A DNA stretch of 64,000 nucleotides from Salvelinus alpinus (GCF_045679555.1 NC_092089.1:4362040-4426039), one strand, 5' to 3'. Positions 35,010 to 46,980 are shown, numbered from the stretch's first letter. Program-made: numbers and translations. The notes: generated from the letters alone by a model not told the origin.

Positions 35010-36825
35010 CCCTCTCTGTCTCTCTCTCTCTGCTAGGTCATCTCTCTCTCTCTCTGAGAGATCAGGTCTCTCTCTCTGCTAGGTCATCTCTCTCTCTCTG
35101 CGAGATCAGGTCTCTCTCTCTGCTAGGTCATCTCTCTCTCTCTGCGATCAGGTCTCTCTCTCTCTGCGAGATCAGGTCTCTCTCTCTCTGCGAGATCAGG
35201 TCTCTCTCTCTCTGCGAGATCAGGTCTCTCTCTCTCTGCGAGATCAGGTCTCTCTCTCTCTGCGAGATCAGGTCTCTCTCTCTCTGCGAGATCAGGTCTC
35301 GCTCTCTCTGCGAGATCAGGTCTCGCTCTCTCTGCGAGATCAGGTCTCGCTCTCTCTGCGAGATCAGGTCTCGCTCTCTCTGCGAGATCAGGTCTCGCTC
35401 TCTCTGCGAGATCAGGTCTCGCTCTCTCTGCGAGATCAGGTCTCGCTCTCTCTGCGAGATCAGGTCTCGCTCTCTCTGCGAGATCAGGTCTCGCTCTCTC
35501 TGCGAGATCAGGTCTCGCTCTCTCTGCGAGATCAGGTCTCTCTGCGAGATCAGGTCTCTCTCTCTCTGCGAGATCAGGTCTCTCTCTCTCTGCGAGATCA
35601 GGTCTCTCTCTCTCTGCGAGATCAGGTCTCTCTCTCTCTGCGAGATCAGGTCTCTCTCTCTCTGCGAGATCAGGTCTCTCTCTCTCTGCGAGATCAGGTC
35701 TCTCTCTCTCTGCGAGATCAGGTCTCTCTCTCTCTGCGAGATCAGGTCTCTCTCTCTCTGCGAGATCAGGTCTCTCTCTCTCTGCGAGATCAGGTCTCTC
35801 TCTCTCTGCGAGATCAGGTCTCTCTCTCTCTGCGAGATCAGGTCTCTCTCTCTCTGCGAGATCAGGTCTCTCTCTCTCTGCGAGATCAGGTCTCTCTCTC
35901 TCTGCGAGATCAGGTCTCTCTCTCTCTGCGAGATCAGGTCTCTCTCTCTCTGCGAGATCAGGTCTCTCTCTCTCTGCGAGATCAGGTCTCTCTCTCTCTG
36001 CGAGATCAGGTCTCTCTCTCTCTGCGAGATCAGGTCTCTCTCTCTCTGCGAGATCAGGTCTCTCTCTCTCTGCGAGATCAGGACTCTCTCTCTCTGCGAG
36101 ATCAGGTCTCTCTCTCTCTGCGAGATCAGGTCTCTCTCTCTCTGCGAGATCAGGTCTCTCTCTCTCTGCGAGATCAGGTCTCTCTCTCTCTGCGAGATCA
36201 GGTCTCGCTCTCTCTGCGAGATCAGGTCTCGCTCTCTCTGCGAGATCAGGTCTCGCTCTCTCTGCGAGATCAGGTCTCGCTCTCTCTGCGAGATCAGGTC
36301 TCGCTCTCTCTGCGAGATCAGGTCTCGCTCTCTCTGCGAGATCAGGTCTCGCTCTCTCTGCGAGATCAGGTCTCGCTCTCTCTGCGAGATCAGGTCTCGC
36401 TCTCTCTGCGAGATCAGGTCTCGCTCTCTCTCTCTCTGCGAGATCAGGTCTCTCTCTCTCTCTCTCTGCGAGATCAGGTCTCTCTCTCTCTGCGAGATCA
36501 GGTCTCTCTCTGCGAGATCAGGTCTCTCTCTGCGAGATCAGGTCTCTCTCTGCGAGATCAGGTCTCTCTCTGCGAGATCAGGTCTCTCTCTCTCTGCGAG
36601 ATCAGGTCTCTCTCTCTCTGCGAGATCAGGTCTCTCTCTCTCTGCGAGAGGTCTCTCAGGTCTCTCTCTCTCTCTCTCTGCGAGATCAGGTCTCTCTCTC
36701 TCTGCGAGATCAGGTCTCTCTCTGCGAGATCAGGTCTCTCTCTGCGAGATCAGGTCTCTCTCTGCGAGATCAGGTCTCTCTCTGCGAGATCAGGTCTCTC
36801 TCTGCGAGATCAGGTCTCTCAATTC
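35010..36825. repeat. 24-bp CT-rich minisatellite, about 75 copies
   Basis: Units of gcgagatcaggtctctctct plus ctct. A subtype with tctcgctctctct forms two separate runs (35300-35530 and 36205-36425). A short 18-bp subtype (gcgagatcaggtctctct) runs at 36500-36590 and 36715-36820. The block arrangement shows repeated segmental copying within the array. Confidence 0.95.
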
Positions 36826-36859
36826 CATTCAAAGGGCTTTATTGGCATGGGAAACAAAC
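36826..36859. other. Short interspersed-repeat fragment
   Basis: attccattcaaagggcttta ttggcatgggaaaca-like sequence, seen in many fish genomes; too short to classify. Confidence 0.3.
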
Positions 36860-37324
36860 TATATACAAAAGTATGTGGACACCACTTCAAATTAGTGGAT
36901 TTGGGTATTTCAGCCACACCCGTTGCTGACAGGTGTCTAAAAATCGAGCACACATCCATGCAATCCTCATAGACAAACATTGGCAGTAGAATGGGCCTTA
37001 CTGAAGAGCTTAGTGACTTTCAATGTCACAGGATGCCACCTTTCCAACAAGTCAGTTCGTCAAAGTTCTGTCCCGGTCAACTGTAAGTGCTGTCATCGTG
37101 AAGTGAAACGTCTAGGAGCAACAACGGCTCAGCCGCGAAGTGGTAGACCACACAAGCTCATAGAACGGGACCACCGAGTGCTGAAGCACGTAAAAATCAT
37201 CTGTCCTCGGTTGTAACACTCGCTACCGAGTTCCAAACTGCCTCTGGAAGCAACGTCAGCACAAGAACTGTTCATCAGAAACTTCATGAAATGGGTTTCC
37301 ATGACCGAGCAGCCGCACACAAGG
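36860..37324 (+). mobile_element. Tc1-like fragment, same family as 10970-12166
   Basis: Left end with CAAAAGTATGTGGACACC at about 36866-36883, then the N-terminal half of a transposase on the plus strand with disruptions. Readable pieces are MGLTEELSDFQ, VNCKCCHREVKRLGATTAQP, RSGRPHKLIERDHRVLKHVK and MGFHDRAAAH. It stops at gccgcacacaagg, where the next array starts. The catalytic half and right end are missing. Confidence 0.88.
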
Positions 37325-37785
37325 TCATGTCTCTCTCTCTGCCAGAGGTCATGTCTCTCATCAGTAATGAGACCAGAGAGGAGACATGGACGCGGACAGA
37401 GACCGGAGAGGAGACGTGGACAGAGACCGGAGAGGAGACGCGGACAGAGACATGGACAGAGAGTGGAGAGGAGACACGGACAGAGACCGGAGAGGAGACG
37501 CGGACAGAGACATGGACAGAGAGTGGAGAGGAGACACGGACAGAGAGTGGAGAGGAGACGCGGACAGAGACATGGACAGAGACAGGAGAGGAGACGCGGA
37601 CAGAGAGTGGAGAGGAGACGCGGACAGAGACATGGACAGAGAGTGGAGAGGAGACACGGACAGAGAGTGGAGAGGAGACGCGGACAGAGACATGGACAGA
37701 GAGTGGAGAGGAGACACGGACAGAGAGTGGAGAGGAGACACGGACAGAGACATGGACAGAGACAGGAGAGGAGACACGCTGTCCA
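37325..37785. repeat. 18/36-bp purine-rich minisatellite
   Basis: gagaggagacgcggacagag plus acatggacagagagtg with variants. Frames rich in R, E, T and D on plus, and S and V on minus, are artefacts of the repeat. Confidence 0.93.
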
Positions 37786-37909
37786 TCACTCAGGACACCT
37801 GTTAGGACCTCTCCACCTCCCCTAGAGAGACACAACTTCTGGAGACCTTTAAGCTGCCTCTGATTCCCTCAGTAGTTGCCATGGAAACTTCCAGCACAGA
37901 CTAGAGACC

Positions 37910-40005
37910 ATTGATAAGCTGTAGAAACACCCTGAGAGAGAGGGGAGATGGAGGAAAGGGAGGAAAGGAGGGAGATATGGAGGGAAGGGAGGGAGGGGAG
38001 AAATCTGGATGGAAGGGAAGAAATCTGGATGGAAGGGAGGAAAGGAGGGAGGGGATATGGAGGGAAGGGAGGGAGGGAGGGGATATGGAGGGAAGGGAGG
38101 GAGGGAAGGGAGGGAGGGGATATGGAGGGAAGGGAGGGAGGGGATATGGAGGGAAGGGAGGGAGGGGATATGGAGGGAAGGGAGGGAGGGGATATGGAGG
38201 GAAGGGAGGGAGGGGATATGGAGGGAAGGGAGGGAGGGGATATGGAGGGAAGGGAGTGAGGAGATATGGAGGGAAGGGAGTGAGGAGATATGGAGGGAAG
38301 GGAGTGAGGAGATATGGAGGGAAGGGAGTGAGGAGATATGGAGGGAAGGGAGTGAGGAGATATGGAGGGAAGGGAGGGAGGAGATATGGAGGGAGGGAGT
38401 GAGGAGATATGGAGGGAAGGGAGGGAGGAGATATGGAGGAAAGGGAGGGAGGAGATATGGAGGGAGGGAGGAGATATGGAGGGAGGGAGGAGATATGGAG
38501 GGAGGGAGGAGGTATGGAGGGAAGGGAGGGAGGAGATATGGAGGGAAGGGAGGGAGGAGATATGGAGGGAAGGGAGGGAGGGGATATGGAGGGAAGGGAT
38601 ATGGAGGGAAGGGAGGGAGGAGATATGGAGGGAAGGGAGGGAGGGGATATGGAGGGAGGGAGGGAGGAGATATGGAGGGAAGGGAGGGAGGGGATATGGA
38701 GGGAAGGGAGGGAGGGAGGAGATATGGAGGGAAGGGAGGAGATATGGAGGGAAGGGAGGAGATATGGAGGGAAGGGAGGGAGGAGATATGGAGGGAAGGG
38801 AGGAAGGAGATATGGAGGGAAGGGAGGGAGGGGATATGGAGGGAAGGGGGAGGGGAGGGGATATGGAGGGAAGGGGGAGGGGATATGGAGGGAAGGGAGG
38901 GAGGGGGGGATATGGAGGGAAGGGAGGGAGGGGGGGATATGGAGGGAAGGGAGGGAGGAAGGGAGGAGATATGGAGGGAAGGGAGTGAGGAGATATGGAG
39001 GGAGGGAGTGAGGAGATATGGAGGGAAGGGAGTGAGGAGATATGGAGGGAAGGGAGTGAGGAGATATGGAGGGAAGGGAGTGAGGAGATATGGAGGGAAG
39101 GGAGTGAGGAGATATGGAGGGAAGGGAGTGAGGAGATATGGAGGGAAGGGAGTGAGGAGATATGGAGGGAAGGGAGTGAGGAGATATGGAGGGAAGGGAG
39201 TGAGGAGATATGGAGGGAAGGGAGGGAGGAGATATGGAGGGAAGGGAGGGAGGAGATATGGAGGGAAGGGAGTGAGGAGATATGGAGGGAAGGGAGTGAG
39301 GAGATATGGAGGGAAGGGAGTGAGGAGATATGGATGGAAGGGAGTGAGGAGATATGGAGGGAAGGGAGTGAGGAGATATGGAGGGAAGGGAGTGAGGAGA
39401 TATGGAGGGAAGGGAGTGAGGAGATATGGAGGGAAGGGAGGGAGGAGATATGGAGGGAAGGGAGGGAGGAGATATGGAGGGAAGGGAGGGAGGAGATATG
39501 GAGGGAGGGAGGGAGGGGATATGGAGGGAAGGGAGGGAGGAGATATGGAGGGAGGGAGGAGATATGGAGGGAGGGAGGGAGGAGATATGGAGGGAAGGGA
39601 GGGAGGGGATATGGAGGGAAGGGAGGGAGGGGATATGGAGGGAAGGGAGGGAGGGGATATGGAGGGAAGGGAGGGAGGGAGGAAGGGAGGGAGGAGATAT
39701 GGAGGGAAGGGAGGGAGGGGATAAGGAGGGAGGGAGGGAGGAGATATGGAGGGAAGGGAGGGAGGGGATATGGAGGGAGGGGATATGGAGGGAAGGGAGG
39801 GAGGAAGGTAGGGAGGAGATATGGAGGGAGGGAGGGAGGAGATATGGAGGGAAGGGAGGAGATATGGAGGGAAGGGAGGAAGGAGATATGGAGGGAAGGG
39901 AGGGAGGGGATATGGAGGGAGGAGATATGGAGGGAGGGAGGGAGGAAGGAGATATGGAGGGAAGGGAGGGAGGGGATATGGAGGGAAGGGAGGGGATAGT
40001 ACTTC
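37910..40005. repeat. 2.1-kb polypurine minisatellite
   Basis: Units of about 23-25 bp: gatatggagggaagggaggg plus agga, with gagtgagga blocks (38255-38400, 38985-39430) alternating with gagggagggg blocks. Apart from one TAT per unit the plus strand is purine throughout. Frames of over 700 codons on both strands (IWREG- and PPSLPSIS-type) are artefacts. Confidence 0.97.
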
Positions 40006-40169
40006 CTCAACTTTCCCTCGTGACTCACTGATGTACTGAGAGAGTGAGAGGGGGGGCTGGTGGTTAGTGGGGTGTGTGTGATTGACCTGAGAGAGTGAGG
40101 GGAGAAGAGTGACCTGAGAGAGTGAGGGGGAAAGAAGAGTGAGGGCTGGTGGTTGGGGTGTGTGTGGTA
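40006..40169. repeat. Short G-rich partial repeats
   Basis: gacctgagagagtgagggg occurs twice (about 40084 and 40112), and ggctggtggttgg/agtggggtgtgtgtg twice (40056, 40145). Confidence 0.6.
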
Positions 40170-40348
40170 ACATGCTATCCTAGCTGGTCCCACTCAAACC
40201 TTCTGGTAACATGCTATCCTAGCTGGTCCCACTCAAACCTTCTGGTAACATGCTATCCTAGCTGGTCCCACTCAAACCTTCTGGTAACATGCTATCCTAG
40301 CTGGTCCCACTCAAACCTTCTGGTAACATGCTATCCTAGCTGGTCCCA
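40170..40348. repeat. 39-bp minisatellite, 4.6 copies
   Basis: ggtaacatgctatcctagct plus ggtcccactcaaaccttct, nearly perfect. Confidence 0.94.
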
Positions 40349-40870
40349 TTCACACGTGTTTCATTTTGACTGGCCTTCCCTTGATAGTATTACAAGGAGA
40401 CGCTCCTTTTGTGAGGAAAAGGGCATTGCAACAGTCTGAATGTTGTGTCTACGTAGAGCCTGCAGCTTTAGAGGGGTCTCTGTGTGTGAGGTGAGTAACA
40501 AGCATCTCAAGGTGAGAAACAGACACCTCAAATTTCCAGCTTAGAGTGAAATCAATTGAGACAACAAATCTCCTACCCCCCCACACACACCTCCCCCTCC
40601 TCCCCACACACATCCCCCCCCACACACACCTCCCCCCCACACACACCTCCTTCTCCACTACAACAGCTGCTCTGTGGGGGAATGTCCCCCTCCTCCCCTA
40701 CTACAACAGCTGAATGTCCTGCTGCAGCCTTAAGACTCAGAAACAACCGGTTGCATCCGGTTTTCAGGGACGGTATCTTCAGCCTGGCTTCCGTTTCCCC
40801 TGAAAACCGGATGTGGGGACTCCGCTCAGGCGTTTCTGTTATGCCTGCTACTCTAGGATAAGCTGCACAC
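40349..40870. other. Single-copy region with a hairpin and CA-rich tract
   Basis: A ccccacacacacctcc-type tract lies at 40575-40650. CATCCGGTTTTCAGG at 40754-40768 is the exact complement of 40799-40813, with a 30-base loop. No gene recognised. Confidence 0.5.
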
Positions 40871-41340
40871 ACTCACATAGAAGATGAGGAGGAGAGGGAG
40901 GAGGACGAAGAGGACGAGAGGGAGGAGGAGCAGGAGGAGGAGGAGAGGGAGGAGGAGGAGAGGGAGGAGGAGAGGGAGGAGGAGGGGGAGGAGGACGAAG
41001 AGGATGAGAGGGAGGAGGAGCAGGAGGAGCAGGAGAGGGAGGAGCAGGAGAGGGAGGAGCAGGAGAGGGAGGAGGAGGAGAGGGAGGAGGAGGAGAGGGA
41101 GGAGGAGCGGGAGGAGGAGCGGGAGGAGGAGAGGGAGGAGGAAGAGGAGAGGGAGGAGGAGGACGAGCAGGAGGAGCAGGAGGACAAAGAGGACGCGAGG
41201 GAGGAGGAGCGGGAGGAGGAGCAGGAGGAGAGGGAGGTGGAGCAGGAGGAGGAGAGGGAGGAGGAAGAGGAGAGGGAGGTGGAGGACGAAGAGGAGGAGC
41301 AGGAGCAGGAGAAAGAGGAGAGGGAGGAGGAAGAGAGCCA
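40871..41340. repeat. Polypurine GAGGAG-type array
   Basis: gaggaggagcaggaggag-type units with gacgaagagga interruptions. The basic (RRRGRR) and acidic (EEE) frames are low-complexity artefacts. Confidence 0.93.
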
Positions 41341-41610
41341 CAGCCTCCGATGTCACAGGAAGGCCACAAAGATCATCAAGGACAACAACCCCCCGAGCCA
41401 CTGCCTGTTCGCTATCATCCAGAAGGCGAGGTCAGTACAGGTGCATCAGAGCAGGGACCGAGAGACTGAAAAACAGCTTCTATCTCAAGGCCATCAGACT
41501 GTTAAACAGACATCAATAGCCAGCTACCACCCGGTTACTCAACCCTGCACCTTAGAGGCTGCTGCCCCAAATACATACACATGGAATCACTGCTCACTTT
41601 AATAATGTTT
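41341..41610 (+). mobile_element. Non-LTR retrotransposon 3' fragment (Rex1-like)
   Basis: One frame reads RPQRSSRTTTPRATACSLS then SRRRGQYRCIRAGTERLKNS, FYLKAIRLLNRHQ and stop (near 41517). The RYR.I.....RLKNSF...AI.LLN ending is typical of the C-terminus of Rex1-type LINE proteins in fish. The other frame (KATKIIKDNNPPSHCLFAI) continues the similarity, so there is a frameshift at about 41400. Only the last part of the element remains; the polypurine array replaces what was upstream. Confidence 0.6.
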
Positions 41611-41611
41611 A

Positions 41612-42965
41612 TAGGATCTGAATCAGTGTTTAAAAGGAGTCAACAACTAAAGGATCTGAATCAGTGTTTAAAAGGAGTCAACAACTAAAGGATCTGAATC
41701 AGTGTTTAAAAGGAGTCAACAACTAAAGGATCTGAACCAGTGTTTAAAAGGAGTCAACAACTAAAGGATCTGAATCAGTGTTTAAAAGGAGTCAACAACT
41801 AAAGGATCTGAATCAGTGTTTAAAAGGAGTCAACAACTAAAGGATCTGAATCAGTGTTTAAAAGGAGTCAACAACTAAAGGATCTGAATCAGTGTTTAAA
41901 AGGAGTCAACAACTAAAGGATCTGACTCAGTGTTTAAAAGGAGTCAACAACTAAAGGATCTGAATCAGTGTTTAAAGGAGTCAACAACTAAAGGATCTGA
42001 ATCAGTGTTTAAAGGAGTCAACAACTAAAGGATCTGACTCAGTGTTTAAAAGGAGTCAACAACTAAAGGATCTGAATCAGTGTTTAAAAGGAGTCAACAA
42101 CTAAAGGATCTGAATCAGTGTTTAAAGGAGTCAACAACTAAAGGATCTGAATCAGTGTTTAAAAGGAGTCAACAACTAAAGGATCTGAATCAGTGTTTAA
42201 AAGGAGTCAACAACTAAAGGATCTGAATCAGTGTTTAAAGGAGTCAACAACTAAAGGATCTGAATCAGTGTTTAAAAGGAGTCAACAACTAAAGGATCTG
42301 AATCAGTGTTTAAAAGGAGTCAACAACTAAAGGATCTGAATCAGTGTTTAAAGGAGTCAACAACTAAAGGATCTGAATCAGTGTTTAAAAGGAGTCAACA
42401 ACTAAAGGATCTGAATCAGTGTTTAAAAGGAGTCAACAACTAAAGCATCTGAATCAGTGTTTAAAAGGAGTCAACAACTAAAGGATCTGAATCAGTGTTT
42501 AAACGAGTCAACAACTAAAGGATCTGAATCAGTGTTTAAAAGGAGTCAACAACTAAAGGATCTGAATCAGTGTTTAAAAGGAGTCAACAACTAAAGGATC
42601 TGAATCAGTGTTTAAAAGGAGTCAACAACTAAAGGATCTGAATCAGTGTTTAAAAGGAGTCAACAACTAAAGGATCTGAATCAGTGTTTAAAGGAGTCAA
42701 CAACTAAAGGATCTGACTCAGTGTTTAAAAGGAGTCAACAACTAAAGGATCTGAATCAGTGTTTAAAAGGAGTCAACAACTAAAGGATCTGACTCAGTGT
42801 TTAAAAGGAGTCAACAACTAAAGGATCTGAATCAGTGTTTAAAGGAGTCAACAACTAAAGGATCTGACTCAGTGTTTAAAAGGAGTCAACAACTAAAGGA
42901 TCTGAATCAGTGTTTAAAGGAGTCAACAACTAAAGGATCTGAATCAGTGTTTAAAGGAGTCACCT
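41612..42965. repeat. 38-bp minisatellite, about 35 copies
   Basis: ggatctgaatcagtgtttaa plus aaggagtcaacaactaaa. A 37-bp form lacks one A. ctgactcag variants recur in the second half. Confidence 0.96.
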
Positions 42966-43527
42966 CAGAACAGACACTCCAACCTGGCCTCAGTCTATTG
43001 TGTAACAACATGTACGGTTTAATGCCTCTCCTAGAAGAGCTCTGCTCGATTAGCCCGCTACAGGTTTTTATGGCTTTTACGTTCAGCCGTGTCTTTAAAA
43101 ACGACCCGCTCCTTCATTACGTCGCCACGGCAACAGACCCGGCACACGACCAGCCCCGTTTATTGATACAGAAGAAGAAGAACGATAAATCAAATGAGAA
43201 GAAAAATCAAAGACATTTTCCTCAAAACGAATCATCCAACTGAACGTCATAATGTTGTTATTGGATTACAGCCAGATTAGACCACAAGGTATTTTGTTGA
43301 CCAAAGGAGCTATTTCTGGAGATTAAAGAGCAACAGCTTTACAGGAGGTTCTGGTACCAGACCTGGGTCAAATACACGTGTTACCACTTTCATATACACG
43401 AGGTGCATTTGATTTATCCCCCCCCCCCTCTCTCCTCACATGCAGGACGGGTAGATTCGGCACCTTGACTGTACCAGGCATATTTAAATCTACGTACTGA
43501 TCAGACTAGTGGCTGCATCATATAGGA
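42966..43527. promoter_or_regulatory. Single-copy island in the ncald 5' intron with an RFX-type motif
   Basis: About 560 bp without repeats. GTCGCCACGGCAAC at 43121-43134 fits the RFX X-box pattern GTNRCC-(2)-RGYAAC and follows TTACGTC. A C run lies at 43420-43429. This may be a regulatory element or an alternative first-exon region; no splice-supported exon was found. Confidence 0.35.
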
Positions 43528-46005
43528 AGAGGTCAGTGTGCTAGCAGGAGCCTCTGTAGTCTACAGGAGGGCTGGGGTCAGTGTGCTAGCAGGAGCCTCT
43601 GTAGTCTACAGGAGGGCTGGGGGGGGGGGGCTAGCAGGAGCCTCTGTAGTCTACAGGAGGGCTGGGGTCAGTGTGCTAGCAGGAGCCTCTGTAGTCTACA
43701 GGAGGGCTGGGGGGGGGGGGGGCGGGCTAGCAGGAGCCTCTGTAGTCTACAGGAGGCCTGGGGTCAGTGTGCTAGCAGGAGCCTCTGTAGTCTACAGGAG
43801 GCCTGGGGTCAGTGTGCTAGCAGGAGCCTCTGTAGTCTACAGGAGGGCTGGGGGGGGGGGCTAGCAGGAGCCTCTGCAGTCTACAGGAGGGCTGGGGGGG
43901 GGGGGGCTAGCAGGAGCCTCTGTAGTCTACAGGAGGCCTGGGGTCAGTGTGCTAGCAGGAGCCTCTGTAGTCTACAGGAGGGCTGGGGGGGGGGGGCTAG
44001 CAGGAGCCTCTGTAGTCTACAGGAGGGCTGGGGTCAGTGTGCTAGCAGGAGCCTCTGTAGTCTACAGGAGGGCTGGGGGGGGGGCTAGCAGGAGCCTCTG
44101 TAGTCTACAGGAGGGCTGGGGGGGGGCTAGCAGGAGCCTCTGTAGTCTACAGGAGGGCTGGGGTCAGTGTGCTAGCAGGAGCCTCTGTAGTCTACAGGAG
44201 GGCTGGGGGGGGGGGCTAGCAGGAGCCTCTGTAGTCTACAGGAGGGCTGGGGTCAGTGTGCTAGCAGGAGCCTCTGTAGTCTACAGGAGGGCTGGGGTCA
44301 GTGTGCTAGCAGGAGCCTCTGTAGTCTACAGGAGGGCTGGGGTCAGTGTGCTAGCAGGAGCCTCTGTAGTCTACAGGAGGGCTGGGGGGGGGGGGGGCTA
44401 GCAGGAGCCTCTGTAGTCTACAGGAGGGCTGGGGTCAGTGTGCTAGCAGGAGCCTCTGTAGTCTACAGGAGGACTGGGGGGGGGGGGGCTAGCAGGAGCC
44501 TCTGCAGTCTACAGGAGGGCTGGGGGGGGGGGGGGCTAGCAGGAGCCTCTGTAGTCTACAGGAGGCCTGGGGTCAGTGTGCTAGCAGGAGTCTCTGTAGT
44601 CTACAGGAGGGCTGGGGGGGGGGCTAGCAGGAGCCTCTGTAGTCTACAGGAGGGCTGGGGTCAGTGTGCTAGCAGGAGCCTCTGTAGTCTACAGGAGGGC
44701 TGGGGGGGGCTAGCAGGAGCCTCTGTAGTCTACAGGAGGGCTGGGGGGGGCTAGCAGGAGCCTCTGTAGTCTACAGGAGGGCTGGGGTCAGTGTGCTAGC
44801 AGGAGCCTCTGTAGTCTACAGGAGGGCTGGGGGGGGGGGGGCTAGCAGGAGCCTCTGTAGTCTACAGGAGGGCTGGGGTCAGTGTGCTAGCAGGAGCCTC
44901 TGTAGTCTACAGGAGGGCTGGGGGGGGGGGGGGGGCGGGCTAGCAGGAGCCTCTGTAGTCTACAGGAGGCCTGGGGTCAGTGTGCTAGCAGGAGCCTCTG
45001 TAGTCTACAGGAGGACTGGGGGGGGGCTAGCAGGAGCCTCTGCAGTCTACAGGAGGGATGGGGGGGGGGGGCTAGCAGGAGCCTCTGTAGTCTACAGGAG
45101 GCCTGGGGTCAGTGTGCTAGCAGGAGCCTCTGTAGTCTACAGGAGGCCTGGGGTCAGTGTGCTAGCAGGAGTCTCTGTAGTCTACAGGAGGGCTGGGGGG
45201 GCTAGCAGGAGCCTCTGTAGTCTACAGGAGGGCTGGGGGGGGGGGGGGCTAGCAGGAGCCTCTGTAGTCTACAGGAGGGTTGGGGGGGGCTAGCAGGAGC
45301 CTCTGTAGTCTACAGGAGGACTGGGGGGGGGGGGGCTAGCAGGAGCCTCTGTAGTCTACAGGAGGGCTGGGGTCAGTGTGCTAGCAGGAGCCTCTGTAGT
45401 CTACAGGAGGGCTGGGGGGGGCTAGCAGGAGCCTCTGTAGTCTACAGGAGGGCTGGGGTCAGTGTGCTAGCAGGAGCCTCTGTAGTCTACAGGAGGGCTG
45501 GGGGGGGGGGGGGGGCGGGCTAGCAGGAGCCTCTGTAGTCTACAGGAGGCCTGGGGTCAGTGTGCTAGCAGGAGCCTCTGTAGTCTACAGGAGGACTGGG
45601 GGGGGGGCTAGCAGGAGCCTCTGCAGTCTACAGGAGGGATGGGGGGGGGGGGCTAGCAGGAGCCTCTGTAGTCTACAGGAGGCCTGGGGTCAGTGTGCTA
45701 GCAGGAGCCTCTGTAGTCTACAGGAGGCCTGGGGTCAGTGTGCTAGCAGGAGTCTCTGTAGTCTACAGGAGGGCTGGGGGGGCTAGCAGGAGCCTCTGTA
45801 GTCTACAGGAGGGCTGGGGGGGGGGGGGGGGCTAGCAGGAGCCTCTGTAGTCTACAGGAGGGTTGGGGGGGGCTAGCAGGAGCCTCTGTAGTCTACAGGA
45901 GGACTGGGGGGGGGGCTAGCAGGAGCCTCTGTAGTCTACAGGAGGGCTGGGGTCAGTGTGCTAGCAGGAGCCTCTGTAGTCTACAGGAGGGCTGGGGGGG
46001 GCGTG
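43528..46005. repeat. Minisatellite with variable poly-G tracts, about 55 copies
   Basis: A core of gctagcaggagcctctgtag plus tctacaggagggct is followed either by ggggtcagtgt or by an uninterrupted G run of about 6-20. A stretch at about 44880-45410 recurs at about 45470-45970 (same order of gcgggct, ggcctgg, ggactgg and ggatggg variants), a block duplication of about 590 bp. Frames with LAGASVVYRR are artefacts. Confidence 0.96.
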
Positions 46006-46379
46006 CCTAATGTGTTGGTCTCCTTGTGAGATTTCTCATCCTTAAATCCATCAGCAGGAAGGAGGAATGTCTTACCCCTCCCAGGGCTCAGCAGAGAGGA
46101 GAGGACGTCAGTCTGCTCACTGTGGATCATCAACTTGATAACAAGCCATGTCCGCTGGGCCTGAGGTCAAACCAGGTCTGGCTCACAGTCTGGCTCACAG
46201 TCTGGCTCACAGTCTGGCTCAGAGAATCACAGAAAACACGTCCTCCAGCAGGGTGGCTGTGAACCAATCATTATGGAACAGCTGTTCAGACAAGATTAAT
46301 GTTATCTGGTGGACTCAACTCTTAAAGACAATACAGACCAACACATCTGAGAGCTGTAGCACAGGGACAGCAGTCTGGC
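46006..46379. other. Mostly single-copy intron sequence
   Basis: A short repeat, ctggctcacagt, occurs about four times at 46179-46220. No gene recognised. Confidence 0.45.
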
Positions 46380-46556
46380 TGTGACAGACAGCCCTCTCTA
46401 ACTCATCAGGACAGACAGCCCTCTCTAACTCATCAGGACAGACAGACAGCCCTCTCTAACTCATCAGGACAGACAGACAGCCCTCTCTAACTCATCAGGA
46501 CAGACAGCCCTCTCTAACTCATCAGGACAGACAGACAGCCCTCTCTAACTCATTAG
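46380..46556. repeat. 27-31-bp tandem repeat, 6 copies
   Basis: gacagacagccctctctaac plus tcatcag, with or without an extra gaca. Confidence 0.92.
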
Positions 46557-46980
46557 TTGAGTGTACTGCAGCAGCAGTAGCATACCCATGCTGGTATAAT
46601 GAGGGGCTCTAGGGACATGCCCTGCAGCCCTGGGGTCCAAACTAACACAGCCCCACTTCCTGTGGTCAGACAGAAATATAGCAACAGGATATGACATAAT
46701 GGAAAATAACAAACAAAAGAGAAAGTAGCATCAGGACAAGGCACAGGAAGTCGCGGGCTCGGGGGTCGAGCTGACTCGTCAACTGCTGTTATCATACCAT
46801 CTGAATAAAGCCACGGACCACACCTTTCTGAAGTGGAGGGAAACATTAAAACATGGCTCGTGAAATGTTTCCATGACAGAGCAGCAGTCAGATGTCTTCA
46901 TCAGGTCTTCTTCTTCCTCTGAAACAGAGCAGCAGTCAGGACGAGGAAGAAGAGGACACAAGCAATGGCCCACAGCCAGA
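46557..46980. other. Single-copy sequence with a short duplication
   Basis: gacagagcagcagtcag at 46876 is answered by aacagagcagcagtcag at 46922. No gene recognised. Confidence 0.4.

Noticed and set aside
37849..40193. Frames of more than 700 codons on minus and 571 codons on plus
   Set aside because: All are translations of one polypurine minisatellite; several frames are open at once on both strands, as expected from stop-poor repeats.
40884..41519. Arginine-rich or glutamate-rich reading frames
   Set aside because: Low-complexity GAGGAG array; only the last 50 codons or so of the plus frame (Rex1-like C-terminus) carry real protein similarity.
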